A stretch of DNA of 64,000 nt from the NCBI RefSeq assembly GCF_900102025.1, contig NZ_FNAU01000009.1, positions 1 to 64,000 on the forward strand. The letters are read 5' to 3'. Below are positions 27,787-36,479 of this stretch, piece by piece. Position 1 is the first letter of the stretch. Every line of letters begins with the position of its first letter. The position numbers were made by a program, and so were the translations under genes. Origin of the DNA: Actinobaculum suis (GTDB taxonomy: Bacteria > Actinomycetota > Actinomycetes > Actinomycetales > Actinomycetaceae). The notes below the pieces were generated by a model that was not told where the DNA came from, ran no database searches, and worked only from the letters and a program-made list of their open reading frames with translations.

Positions 27787-29877
27787 ATGGGACGCAAAAA
27801 GCTAACCAAGAAACTAGAAAACAAGCCGGTACGCTTCCGGCGTTTCCGGGCGATGTCCTGGGGAGCTCGCATCTCCTTGCTCGTGATCCTCGCGATCATT
27901 CTCATCGCTATCTTCGCCAACTTCCTCGCCCCGCACGATCCGCTGGAGATCTTCACCGCCAAGCAGGGCCCTTCCGGAGAACACCTCTTCGGTACGGACG
28001 ATAAGGGCCGCGATGTGCTCTCGCGCGTTATGTACGGTGGTCGATACTCGCTAGTAGTAGGCTTTGTAGCCCTCTTCATTGCCGTCCTATTCGGCTCGAT
28101 TATCGGTGCAACCGCCGCGGTTTCCCGCAAGTGGGTATCCGAACTCATCATGCGGTGCATGGACGTCGTAATGGCTATCCCCGGTATCGCCCTGGTAGCG
28201 GTATTCGTGGTGGTCTTCGGTAACTCCCTCCTCAGTATTTCCATCTCAATCGGGGTGGTTTACATACCCCAGCTAGCCCGCGTGGTACGTGCCAATGTGC
28301 TTTCCGAATACGGCGAGGACTACGTGCGCGCGGTTATCGTTTCCGGTGCGCGAGCACCCTGGATTTTGATCAAGCACGTGGTGCGTAACTGCGCGGCACC
28401 GGTAATGGTATTCGCAACCGTGCTGGTGGCAGACGCGATCGTGCTGGAAGCTTCGCTTTCCTTCATCCAGGCCGGCATTCAAGAACCGACTCCCACCTGG
28501 GGCAATATCCTTTCCGATGCGCAAGGCGGCGTGATGGCCGGGCGCTGGTGGCAGGCACTATTCCCCGGCTTGGCCATTATGATCACCGTGCTGTGCCTGA
28601 ATATCCTTTCCGAAGGCATCACGGACGCCATGGTGGTGGCCCCGAAGGGTCAGAGCTCGGTAGACGAAACCGCCGGGGCCGAATCTCGTTCCGAAGCCGA
28701 CCGGCTGATCGCCGATCCGGTGCTCGCTTACAAGGCGCAGCACGAAGCGCTCGTGGAACGGCTCGCCCGCTTGCGGTACGTGGAATCCAAACGGACCGAT
28801 CGCTTCCTGCCCAGCGGCGAAGGCGAACCGGTTATCCAGGTCAAGGACCTGTGCATTCGCTTCCCCCGGCACGGCGATATCGACGTCGTCGATCACGTTT
28901 CCTTCGCGGTACGCCCCGGAGAAACAATGGGGCTCGTGGGCGAATCCGGGTGCGGCAAGTCGATTACTGCCTTCTCCATCATGGGGCTGTTGCCCCAGGA
29001 GGCAACAGTTTCCGGCGAAATCAGGTACGGAGATAAGAACCTTGTGGGCATGGACCCCAAGGAACACAACCAGCTCCGCGGCAATGAAATCGCCATGATC
29101 TACCAGGATGCGCTTTCCGCTCTCAACCCCTCGATGCTGATCAAGACACAAATGAAGCAGCTGACCAGCCGGGGCGGTACCCGGAGCGCGGAAGAACTGC
29201 TGGAACTGGTAGAGCTCGATCCTAAGCGCACGCTCGAATCGTATCCGCATGAACTTTCGGGTGGGCAGCGCCAGCGCGTACTGATCGCTATGGCGCTCAC
29301 CCGCGATCCGAAGTTGCTTATCGCTGATGAACCGACGACGGCGCTCGATGTGACCGTGCAACGCCAAGTGATTGACCTGCTCAACCGGCTGCAAGAAAAG
29401 CTCGGGTTCGCGATGATCTTCGTTTCGCACGATCTGGCACTCGTGGCCGAAGTTGCTAACTACATCACCGTGATGTACGCGGGGCAGGTAGTGGAGCAGG
29501 CCTCTACGAAGGAACTGCTCATGGATCCGCGCCACGAATACACGCGCGGCCTGCTCGGCTCCGTACTTTCTATCGAGGCTGGCTCCGGCCGGCTCCACCA
29601 AGTGCCCGGAACCGTGCCTTCCCCGAAGGATTTCCCCTCCGGAGATCGCTTCGCGCCGCGTTCCTCGCACCCCACGGTGGGACTTACAACCAAGCCCACG
29701 CTCCTGCGCGTACCCGATACCTGGCACTTCTACGCCGGGCATCCGGAAGCCGGAGAAGTGGCGCAGAAGGAATACGTGGATCCGCTCCTCGTTAGCACCG
29801 GTAAAGAACCGGGCCGGCGCGCTGCGGATGAAACCGGCGAATCCAGCCCCACGCAAACGGGAGAGGAGCCACAGTAA
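27787..29877 (+). CDS. ABC transporter permease-ATPase fusion (SatC-like)
   Basis: A 696-residue fusion. Residues about 1-290 are a DppC-type permease with the N-terminal cytoplasmic segment, six membrane helices and EAA loop DYVRAVIVSGARAPWILIKH. Residues about 345-690 are a DppD-type ATPase: Walker A GESGCGKSI near 383, signature LSGGQRQR near 490, Walker B LLIADEPTTALD, and an oligopeptide-type C-terminal domain. A 45-residue linker joins them. The same fusion is known in the SatC component of the H. ducreyi sialic-acid transporter, which supports the substrate assignment. The ATG follows the previous stop by two bases. The lack of cysteines in the C-terminal part means no iron-sulfur motif of the DppD kind. 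Confidence 0.9.
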   Translation: MGRKKLTKKLENKPVRFRRFRAMSWGARISLLVILAIILIAIFANFLAPHDPLEIFTAKQGPSGEHLFGTDDKGRDVLSRVMYGGRYSLVVGFVALFIAVLFGSIIGATAAVSRKWVSELIMRCMDVVMAIPGIALVAVFVVVFGNSLLSISISIGVVYIPQLARVVRANVLSEYGEDYVRAVIVSGARAPWILIKHVVRNCAAPVMVFATVLVADAIVLEASLSFIQAGIQEPTPTWGNILSDAQGGVMAGRWWQALFPGLAIMITVLCLNILSEGITDAMVVAPKGQSSVDETAGAESRSEADRLIADPVLAYKAQHEALVERLARLRYVESKRTDRFLPSGEGEPVIQVKDLCIRFPRHGDIDVVDHVSFAVRPGETMGLVGESGCGKSITAFSIMGLLPQEATVSGEIRYGDKNLVGMDPKEHNQLRGNEIAMIYQDALSALNPSMLIKTQMKQLTSRGGTRSAEELLELVELDPKRTLESYPHELSGGQRQRVLIAMALTRDPKLLIADEPTTALDVTVQRQVIDLLNRLQEKLGFAMIFVSHDLALVAEVANYITVMYAGQVVEQASTKELLMDPRHEYTRGLLGSVLSIEAGSGRLHQVPGTVPSPKDFPSGDRFAPRSSHPTVGLTTKPTLLRVPDTWHFYAGHPEAGEVAQKEYVDPLLVSTGKEPGRRAADETGESSPTQTGEEPQ

Positions 29878-30737
29878 TGACGGGACAACGCATCGCCTCC
29901 GCGGATGAACTTGCGCGGATCGAAAGCGGGGAACCGCTCATCGAACTCAAGGACGTGGAGGTCAGCTTCACCACCCGTACCGGGAGTATTTTCCGGCCGA
30001 ATAAGGTCCATGCCGTACGCGGCGTGAACCTGAAGCTCTTCCCCGGGGAAACGATCGGTATCGTGGGTGAATCCGGGTCCGGAAAATCCACTACCGCAAA
30101 CGTGATGTGTGGCCTGCAGCAGGCCACCGGCGGAAAAGTATTTTTCCGCGGGAAAGACGTCACACACCGTAACGCGAAGCAACGCAAAGTTATCGGGCGC
30201 GTGGTTTCCGTGGTCTTCCAAGATCCGGCAACCGCTCTCAACGCCCGCATGAGCGTGCACGATCAGCTGCTTGATCCCCTGCTTGTGCACAAGATTGGCG
30301 ACGCCGAATCGCGGGAAAAGCGGGTGCGGGAACTGATCTCCTTCGTGGGACTACCCGAATCGGCACTGCAGGCTTTGCCGGGCCAGTTATCTGGTGGGCA
30401 ACGCCAGCGCGTGGCTATTGCCCGTGCCCTTTCGATTGAACCGGATGTGATCATTGCTGATGAGCCGACTTCCGCGCTGGATGTTTCCGTGCGCGCCCAG
30501 ATTTTGAACTTGCTTTCAGATCTGAAGACGGAGCTCGGCATGTCCATGGTGTTCATCTCGCACGATATTCAAACTGTCCGCTATATATCAGACCGGATCG
30601 CCGTGATGAACCGCGGTGAATTCGTTGAAGAAGGCCCTGCTGAACAGGTTCTTCATAACCCGAAGGACGAGTATACGAGGACCCTCCTCGCAGCCACCCC
30701 GTCTCTTCTACACCCCGACTTGGGAGGAAACAAATAA
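29877..30737 (+). CDS. ABC transporter ATP-binding protein, DppF type (SatD-like)
   Basis: A 286-residue ATPase, the second motor subunit of the importer. Walker A GESGSGKSTTAN lies near residue 63, the Q-loop in VFQDPATALNARM, the signature [12 protein letters not shown] near 170, Walker B VIIADEPTSALD, and the switch histidine in FISHD. The ATG overlaps the previous stop (TAATG), so the two ATPase domains are made in equal amounts by coupling. The protein is shorter than usual DppF because the C-terminal oligopeptide domain is brief (ends SLLHPDLGGNK). Confidence 0.9.
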   Translation: MTGQRIASADELARIESGEPLIELKDVEVSFTTRTGSIFRPNKVHAVRGVNLKLFPGETIGIVGESGSGKSTTANVMCGLQQATGGKVFFRGKDVTHRNAKQRKVIGRVVSVVFQDPATALNARMSVHDQLLDPLLVHKIGDAESREKRVRELISFVGLPESALQALPGQLSGGQRQRVAIARALSIEPDVIIADEPTSALDVSVRAQILNLLSDLKTELGMSMVFISHDIQTVRYISDRIAVMNRGEFVEEGPAEQVLHNPKDEYTRTLLAATPSLLHPDLGGNK

Positions 30738-31658
30738 ATGGCTGAGCAACGATTTAGGGGAGTGATCCCGCCGGTAATTACCCCGCTTACAGCCGCGCGC
30801 GAGTTCGACGAAAAGTCTTTCGAGAACAATGTGAAGCGGATGCTGGAAGCAGGAGTGCACGGTCTCTTCTTCCTCGGTTCCACCGGTGAAGTAGCTTTTG
30901 CTACCGCGCAGCGGCGCCGCGAGGTGCTTGAAGCTGCCGTGCGAGTAGTGGACGGGCGCGTGCCCGTACTAGCCGGGATCGTGGATATTCAAACGGACCG
31001 GATGGTCGAAAATGCTCGCGAAGCGCAAGCTATCGGAGTAGACGCGATCGTAGCTACCGCGCCGTTCTACGCCCTCAGTTCGGAAAAGGAAGATGAAGCA
31101 AACTTCCGCGCCATTCACGACGCCGTAGATTTGCCGCTCTTCGCCTACGACCTGCCCGTATGCGTCCACAAGAAGCTTGGCATTGATCTCGTCATGCGGC
31201 TTGCAAAAGACGGTGTACTGGCCGGCGTGAAGGATTCTTCCGGCGACGACGTAAACTTCCGCTATCTGTGCGCGGCGAACCAGGAAGCTGGTTCTCCGCT
31301 GTCCGTGATGACCGGGCACGAAGTAGTGGTAGATGGCGCCTACATGGCGGGAGCGGACGGTTCGGTGCCGGGCCTGGCAAATGTGATCCCACGGCCCTAC
31401 GTGGAACAGTGGGAAGCTTTCCAAGCCGGCAACTGGGAAAAAGTGCGAGAAATTCAAGACTACCTGGCGCGAGTCATGCGCGTAGCTTTGGTAGCGAAAG
31501 CTACCCGCGGTTTTGGCGTTGGAGTAGGCGGGTTCAAGACGGCGCTCATGCTCATGGGCGTAATCGAATCGAACCAGATGCCGCGCCCGGTGGAAGCACT
31601 GGAAGGCGAGGATATGGAGGCTGTTCGCCACATCCTCACCGCGGAGGGGCTCCTCTAA
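30738..31658 (+). CDS. nanA: N-acetylneuraminate lyase
   Basis: A 306-residue TIM-barrel aldolase that splits N-acetylneuraminate into pyruvate and ManNAc. FLGSTGE (45-51) has the serine typical of NanA rather than the threonine pair of DapA, tyrosine 137 in FAYDLP and the Schiff-base lysine 165 in AGVKDSSGD are present. Members of the family with other substrates exist, so the assignment also rests on the nanK, nanE and nagB neighbours. The ATG comes directly after the ATPase stop codon, making it the last gene of the importer operon. A hairpin follows at 31790-31832. Confidence 0.9.
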   Translation: MAEQRFRGVIPPVITPLTAAREFDEKSFENNVKRMLEAGVHGLFFLGSTGEVAFATAQRRREVLEAAVRVVDGRVPVLAGIVDIQTDRMVENAREAQAIGVDAIVATAPFYALSSEKEDEANFRAIHDAVDLPLFAYDLPVCVHKKLGIDLVMRLAKDGVLAGVKDSSGDDVNFRYLCAANQEAGSPLSVMTGHEVVVDGAYMAGADGSVPGLANVIPRPYVEQWEAFQAGNWEKVREIQDYLARVMRVALVAKATRGFGVGVGGFKTALMLMGVIESNQMPRPVEALEGEDMEAVRHILTAEGLL

Positions 31659-31789
31659 GGTCAGGAGGTAACTGGGCTACTGGCCGCCACGGTAGCCCGG
31701 CTCCTCCCCGCTCTTCCAGGGAGTGCAGGTACGCCCGGGTGTAAACATATAATCCGCACACGCAAATAAAACCTGGGCACTTGCACAAC

Positions 31790-31832
31790 GATGGGGGCTG
31801 AAAGGAACACGGTTTCCTTCCAGCCCCCATCG
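31790..31832 (+). terminator. Terminator of the importer-nanA operon
   Basis: GATGGGGGCTGAAAGGAA at 31790-31808 region pairs with TTCCTTCCAGCCCCCATC up to 31832 with one mismatch. A smaller hairpin, GGGCTAC/GTAGCCC, lies just behind nanA at about 31674-31698. Confidence 0.7.
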
Positions 31833-31914
31833 GTATTCTCCCTTCTACCCCGGCAGTGCTTTTCGGCCCCGGCAGTGCTTTCTTCCGGAACGTCGGCACT
31901 ACGGCAGCCTATAG

Positions 31915-31926
31915 GTCTGACAAATT
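31915..31926 (-). promoter_or_regulatory. Candidate NanR-type operator, copy 3
   Basis: GTCTGACAAATT carries the mirror half of the motif (GACAAA), so the full palindrome TTTGTC-T-GACAAA seems to be the ideal site. A weaker copy, CTGTCAGAAAAT, lies at 32012-32023. Confidence 0.5.
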
Positions 31927-32050
31927 AGGGCATGCTATCGTAATGCTCTCTTGCATAATTGAAGCATGGCCGAGTGGAAGCTCACCTAAGCAAAGCCGCG
32001 AATATGACCTACTGTCAGAAAATGTGCGCATTATGGTACGGCATGGGAAA

Positions 32051-32063
32051 TTTGTCTGACGTC
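32051..32063 (+). promoter_or_regulatory. Candidate NanR-type operator, copy 4
   Basis: TTTGTCTGACGTC directly precedes a -10-like TATAGA at 32065. Its first twelve bases match copy 1 exactly in the opposite direction. Confidence 0.6.
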
Positions 32064-32215
32064 TTATAGAATCTCTGTTAAATCTTCATTTCTCGCTTTC
32101 ACCGGCGGAAAGGAAAAAATGTTTTCCGGCAGTGGCGAAGGTGCAACTGCCAGAAAGCTACACGGAAGCAGCGCCGCTACCGGGCTGGTATGCGGATGCC
32201 ACACGCAACAGAACA

Positions 32216-32350
32216 AAACCGAAAACCAAAACCAAAAAACCAAAACCAAAAAACCAAAACCAGGTACCAAGACCAAAACTAGATATCAAGGTCAGATACC
32301 GAGACCAAAAACTAAAAACCGGAACCGGAAAACCAGGAACCAGAAAAGTC
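32216..32350. repeat. A/C-rich CCAAAA tract in the regulator leader
   Basis: Roughly a dozen imperfect units of ACCAAAA, some with six A, then looser variants (ACCAAGACCAAAACTAGA). It is transcribed as leader if the promoter near 32065 is real. Strand asymmetry is extreme: almost no T on the plus strand. Confidence 0.8.
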
Positions 32351-32416
32351 GAATAGCAAAGTAGTGCGAGCCAGCGGGACAGCAGCGCACAGAAGTACGA
32401 GGTGAGGGGGAGAGTT

Positions 32417-33262
32417 ATGGCAAAGAAGCGTGTAACTACGGAGACGGAAAGCAATGCGCCGCGGGAAGAAAACAGCGCCGAGAATAGCAAATACGAAGGC
32501 ACACAGGATAGCGAGTTGGCGCTGTTAGCGGTAGAAGCGGTAACGGGCCCGCGAAAGAAAGCTTCCCACCGGGCGGATATCGTCATGAACTCGATCAAGT
32601 CTTATATCGTGCAACACAAGCTTTCGAGCGGTGACCCACTTCCTACCGAAGCACAGCTGTGCGAAGAATTGGGGGTTTCGCGTTCTTCGGTGCGCGAAGC
32701 ACTCTCGAAACTGGAAGCTTTGGACGTGGTTTCTTCCCGGCAGGGAAGAGGCACGGTAGTGGGGCAAATGTCTTTTACTCCGCTGGTGGAAACTTTGCTC
32801 TTGCGGGCCACTATCGAAGAGGGCCCGGATGCAGAAGCAATCCAAAAGATTGTGGATATGCGCCGCTATCTCGATTTGGGGATGAGTACCGATATTGTGG
32901 CGGCTCTGCGGGGAACCAAAAACCAGGATTTGCGGCAAATCGTGGAAAACATGAAGGAGAAAGCGCTCCGCGGGGAACGGTTCTGGGAGGAAGATATCCG
33001 CTTCCATATCGGCCTGACCGAATCTCTGGATAATGGTGTGGCTTCCCAAATGGTTACGGCCTTGTGGGTGGTGCATTGCATCTCCATGCAAGATATTGGG
33101 ACCGAAGGCAATCCCCAAATGTTGGAGACTGCGCGTGCCCACGAACGGATTTTGGACGCCGCGGAAGCTGGCGATATTTTCGCGTACCGCGGGGCCATAA
33201 ACGACCACTACCGGCCCCTCGAAAGCATTATCGAAGCCCATACCCTCCGCCACTACGCGTAG
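32417..33262 (+). CDS. GntR-family regulator, FadR subfamily (NanR-like)
   Basis: A 281-residue DNA-binding protein. The first 45 residues are charged and unstructured. Residues about 55-120 are the GntR winged helix (DIVMNSIKSYIVQHKLSSGD, LCEELGVSRSSVREALSKLE, SSRQGRGTVVG). Residues about 130-280 are an FCD domain, helical, with metal-ligand candidates in DIRFHIGLTES and RAHERILDAAEAGD. The GAGGGGGAG site precedes ATG 32417. Position between nanA and the glycohydrolase cluster, and a motif shared with the nan promoter region, make it the likely sialic-acid regulator; it may instead or also control the genes downstream. Confidence 0.85.
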   Translation: MAKKRVTTETESNAPREENSAENSKYEGTQDSELALLAVEAVTGPRKKASHRADIVMNSIKSYIVQHKLSSGDPLPTEAQLCEELGVSRSSVREALSKLEALDVVSSRQGRGTVVGQMSFTPLVETLLLRATIEEGPDAEAIQKIVDMRRYLDLGMSTDIVAALRGTKNQDLRQIVENMKEKALRGERFWEEDIRFHIGLTESLDNGVASQMVTALWVVHCISMQDIGTEGNPQMLETARAHERILDAAEAGDIFAYRGAINDHYRPLESIIEAHTLRHYA

Positions 33263-33393
33263 AGGAAGCAGCGCGCCGGTAGTAACGACGGCGTGCTTGT
33301 AGCTGGGCAGTAGCCGGTTCCGTAGGAGCGCGCCGGCGTGCTGCTAACGCCAGAGCGGATTTTAGCCTCCGCCACTACGCGTAGGCTAAGGGT

Positions 33394-34572
33394 ATGACAC
33401 GGCCAGAAAACCCAGAAAACACAGAAAACCCAGAAAACACAGATTTTGCGGAGCTTCAGCTGGATCGCGCCCGGGGTGCACTGTGGGGTTTGGCGCTCGG
33501 GGACGCTCTGGGAATGCCCACCCAGTCCATGTCCCGGCAGGCGATCCGCGAAACCTACGGAAAAATATCTGGGTTCGTGGCAGGTGCTGCGAACCAACCG
33601 ATAGCACCGGGAATGCCTGCCGGCTCGGTAACCGACGATACGGATCAAGCCCTTATTCTCGGCAGGCTGTTAATAGCCGGCGAGGGGCACGTAGCGCCCC
33701 TTGATTTTGCTACTGCTCTCATGGAGTGGGAAGAAAAAATGATCGCGGCCGGCTCTAATGACCTACTTGGCCCTTCCACTAAACGCGCCCTGGAAGCACT
33801 TCGCGCCGGAGCTTCGCCGCACGAAACCGGAAAGGCTGGCACCACAAATGGTGCGGCCATGCGAGTAGCACCCGTAGGAATCGCGAACTCTCTTGCCGAA
33901 CCAGCAAGTTTCCTCGCCGCCGTGGCCGAATCGTGCAGCGTCACCCACAATACGAACCTCGGGATTTCCGGTGCGGCCGCCATTGCCGCCACAATTTCCG
34001 CCGCCATCGATAGCCCGGCGCCGGCCGCGCCTGCTAAGTTTGCCGCGCCTGCTACGCCCGCCGTGTCTGCCAAGCCTGCCGTGTCTGCCAAGCTTGCCGT
34101 GCCTGCCAAGCCTGCCGCGCCTGCTACGCCCGCCCAGATTTCGCGGGCTTTGGATGCCGGCCTGGCTTGTGCTTACGAGGCCGAAAAGCTCGGTACCTGG
34201 TGTGAAGGGGCGTCCATTCCGGCGCGTTTTGCACATGCCCGCACACAGGTAAAAGGTATGTCCGAAACCGAATTTGGCGACTATCTAGCCCACGTGGTTG
34301 GCACTTCGGTGGCTTCCCAAGAATCAGTAGTGTGTGCCCTGCTGATCGTGGAACATTTCGGCACGCAAATCATTCGCGGGCTCACTTTTGCGGCCGAACT
34401 GGGCGGGGATACAGATACTATCGGCGCCATGGCCGGAGCAATCTTCGGCGCCCTGTGTGGATTTTCCGCCCTACCCCCGAACATGGTGGAAACCATGAGC
34501 AGCGTACAAAACCTTGATATCGACGCCGTCGCCACCGGCCTCCTAGCCTTACGTAAACCCCGCGCTGCGTAA
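33394..34572 (+). CDS. ADP-ribosylglycohydrolase family protein (YegU-like)
   Basis: A 392-residue hydrolase of the ARH/DraG fold, which cleaves N- or O-glycosidic bonds to ribose with two Mg ions. Metal-site motifs are LGDALGMP, AGSVTDDTDQALI and the late ELGGDTDTIGAMAGAIFG. An Ala/Pro/Lys-rich insert of about 45 residues built on AKPAVSAKLAVPAKPA splits the middle. The N-terminus (PENPENTENPENT) is itself a repeat. The GC-rich start region lacks a strong ribosome-binding site. It is followed by an NCS1 permease and a PfkB kinase, like the E. coli yegTUV set, so it probably opens a transported ribosyl compound rather than acting on proteins. Confidence 0.85.
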   Translation: MTRPENPENTENPENTDFAELQLDRARGALWGLALGDALGMPTQSMSRQAIRETYGKISGFVAGAANQPIAPGMPAGSVTDDTDQALILGRLLIAGEGHVAPLDFATALMEWEEKMIAAGSNDLLGPSTKRALEALRAGASPHETGKAGTTNGAAMRVAPVGIANSLAEPASFLAAVAESCSVTHNTNLGISGAAAIAATISAAIDSPAPAAPAKFAAPATPAVSAKPAVSAKLAVPAKPAAPATPAQISRALDAGLACAYEAEKLGTWCEGASIPARFAHARTQVKGMSETEFGDYLAHVVGTSVASQESVVCALLIVEHFGTQIIRGLTFAAELGGDTDTIGAMAGAIFGALCGFSALPPNMVETMSSVQNLDIDAVATGLLALRKPRAA

Positions 34573-34680
34573 TTCTCGCACTACGTAAATCTCGCACTGT
34601 TACGTAAACCCCGCGCTGCGTAATTCTCGCACTACGTAAATCTCGCACTGTTACGTAAACCCCGCGCTGCGTAATTCTCG
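34549..34680. repeat. 51-bp tandem repeat overlapping the stop codon
   Basis: Units begin at 34549, 34600 and 34651 (TTACGTAAACCCCGCGCTGC), exactly 51 bp apart; the third is partial. The first unit contains the last codons and stop of the ADP-ribosylglycohydrolase gene. Each unit holds a smaller inner duplication (CTACGTAAATCTCGCACT). Confidence 0.95.
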
Positions 34681-34778
34681 GTAGGATACAGCTCAAACCC
34701 AACTAGAGCTCAAAAGCACGAAAATCTGCGCCAAAAACAAGCGAAAAATCCGAGCTCAAAACGTACGAAGGACTTCTT

Positions 34779-36458
34779 ATGAATACGCCGTCTGGAACCG
34801 GCGAATCTACATCTAGCTCGCCATTACCTAGCCAGCAGCCAATGCCTAGCCAACCACTGCCTAACCAGCCCGCCGGCGGCGAGCCCGCGCTCAATTCGGC
34901 CGCACCCAGCCAGCCCGCACCCGGCTCACTGGCACTCGGCCAGCCCGCATCCGGTTCACCCGCGCCCGGCCGCACGCTAAGCGCGGTGGAACAGCGCGGG
35001 ATCGAACCGGTGCCGCGTTCCGAACAAACCGGAAATCCCTGGCAATTATTCTGGGTCTGGTTCGCCGCGAACATTTCCGTGCTCGGCCTCCCCTTGGGAG
35101 TCTCGCTCGTGGCTATGGGGCTCAATGTTTGGCAGGCCATGCTCGCTGCTGTGTTGGGGGCTTGCGGTTCGTTCGCCGTCGTCGGCATTATTTCGGTGGC
35201 TGGTAGCCGCGGGGGAGCGCCTTCCCTCACGCTTTCCCGCGCGGTTTTCGGGGTGCGCGGTAACTTGGGCCCCACGCTCATGGCGCTCCTTTCTCGGCTT
35301 GGCTGGGAAACCGTGAACACCTCCACCGCGGCGCTCGCTTTTGTCACTTTCTGTTCGCTGGTATTTGGCACCCCCGGTACCGCGCGGCAAACCCCGCTCC
35401 TCGCAGTAGTGGGCGTGCTCCTTTTCGTGCTTCTCACCATGATCATTTCCGGGCTGGGCATAAACGCGATAAACGAAGTACAGAAATGGTCAACCTGGAT
35501 TTTTGGTGCCCTCAACCTCGTGATTTTGGTATACCTGCTCACCCGGATTGACTGGGCTGGCGTGCTGAGTTTGGAAGGCGGTTCGGTGGCGCAAGTGATC
35601 GCCGGAATTGGCGTGATCGCCGCCGGCACCGGGATCGGCTGGTCCACTTCCGGGGCCGATATGGCACGCTACCAGTCGCCGCTGGTGCGAGCCGGCCATT
35701 TGGTGGCTTCTGCCGCGGCCGGCGCTGGTATTCCGCTCATCATTATGATTTCCATGGGCGCGGTGATTGGTTCTTCCAGTCCCGCCGTGCTCGCCTCCCC
35801 GAATCCGATGGATACGATCCGCGAATCTCTACCCACCGCGGCTGCCGCCATCTACCTGTTCATTTCCTTCGTTGGCCTGCTGCTCTCAAATCATTTATCG
35901 GTGTATTCGGCAGGGCTGAATTGGATCACCATGGGTGTGCGGATCAAACGCACCACCGCGGTGCTCATCGAAATTGCGATTACCACCGTGCTCGCCCTCG
36001 TATTCCTCCTCGCTGCCGAAAACTTCTACGACCCCTTCATCGCTTTCATTTCCGTGCTCGCCCTCCCGCTTTCCGCGTGGACGGCGGTGTTCCTGGTTGA
36101 CATGATTAAACGCCGCAGCTACAAACGTGATTCCCTACTCGACCTCACCCCCGCTAGCCCGTACTGGTATCGCGGTGGCGTGCGGTGGCGTGCGTTTGCT
36201 GCCTGGATTATCGGCACGGTAGTGGCCTTCCTCTTCATCGAAATCCAGTGGAGCGGGAGCGGAGGGGAAGCCACTGGCGTGGCACAAAGCGTCCAAGAAG
36301 TTTTGTTCGTGGGCCCCCTCGCGCACACGTGGATTGGCGAGGCTGGCCTAGGGTGGCTGGTTGCCGGCGTGGTAGCGGCCGTCGTCTTCCTCCTTTGCGG
36401 TGGCTTACGTGATTACGACGCCGTAGATACCGCCCCGGCCACCACCGCAGAAAACTAG
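34779..36458 (+). CDS. NCS1-family nucleobase/nucleoside:cation symporter
   Basis: A 559-residue permease with about twelve hydrophobic segments. The first 75 residues are a Pro/Ser/Gln-rich tail. The core starts at NPWQLFWVWFAANISVLGLP, and GIGWSTSGADMARYQ corresponds to the substrate-site helix of cytosine/purine permeases, while SRGGAPSLTLSRAVFGVRGN is the conserved loop after helix 2. Substrates of the family include cytosine, purines, allantoin, hydantoins and thiamine precursors; with its neighbours, a nucleoside-like compound is likely. GAAGGA lies before the ATG. It stands 206 bases behind the glycohydrolase and 21 before the kinase. Confidence 0.87.
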   Translation: MNTPSGTGESTSSSPLPSQQPMPSQPLPNQPAGGEPALNSAAPSQPAPGSLALGQPASGSPAPGRTLSAVEQRGIEPVPRSEQTGNPWQLFWVWFAANISVLGLPLGVSLVAMGLNVWQAMLAAVLGACGSFAVVGIISVAGSRGGAPSLTLSRAVFGVRGNLGPTLMALLSRLGWETVNTSTAALAFVTFCSLVFGTPGTARQTPLLAVVGVLLFVLLTMIISGLGINAINEVQKWSTWIFGALNLVILVYLLTRIDWAGVLSLEGGSVAQVIAGIGVIAAGTGIGWSTSGADMARYQSPLVRAGHLVASAAAGAGIPLIIMISMGAVIGSSSPAVLASPNPMDTIRESLPTAAAAIYLFISFVGLLLSNHLSVYSAGLNWITMGVRIKRTTAVLIEIAITTVLALVFLLAAENFYDPFIAFISVLALPLSAWTAVFLVDMIKRRSYKRDSLLDLTPASPYWYRGGVRWRAFAAWIIGTVVAFLFIEIQWSGSGGEATGVAQSVQEVLFVGPLAHTWIGEAGLGWLVAGVVAAVVFLLCGGLRDYDAVDTAPATTAEN

Positions 36459-36479
36459 TTCCTTTGCAGGAGGAAAATA

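Larger units (their letters stand above)
31659..32416. promoter_or_regulatory. 758-bp region: end of the importer operon and leader of the regulator gene
   Basis: No gene is supported; frames on either strand over 32119-32598 come from a repeated A/C tract. The part up to 31832 holds terminator hairpins. From 31911 to 32070 lie three copies of the presumed operator, one just before a TATAGA -10-like box at 32065-32070. From 32216 to 32350 runs the CCAAAA tract. Confidence 0.6.

Noticed and set aside
28558-29856. 432-codon open frame opposite the importer fusion gene
   Set aside because: Antisense to a fully conserved ABC ATPase; no ribosome-binding site and no family similarity.
32119-32598. 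Overlapping frames on both strands in the regulator leader, rich in Lys/Asn/Thr or Phe/Trp/Leu
   Set aside because: They are translations of the CCAAAA tract, with no start signals.
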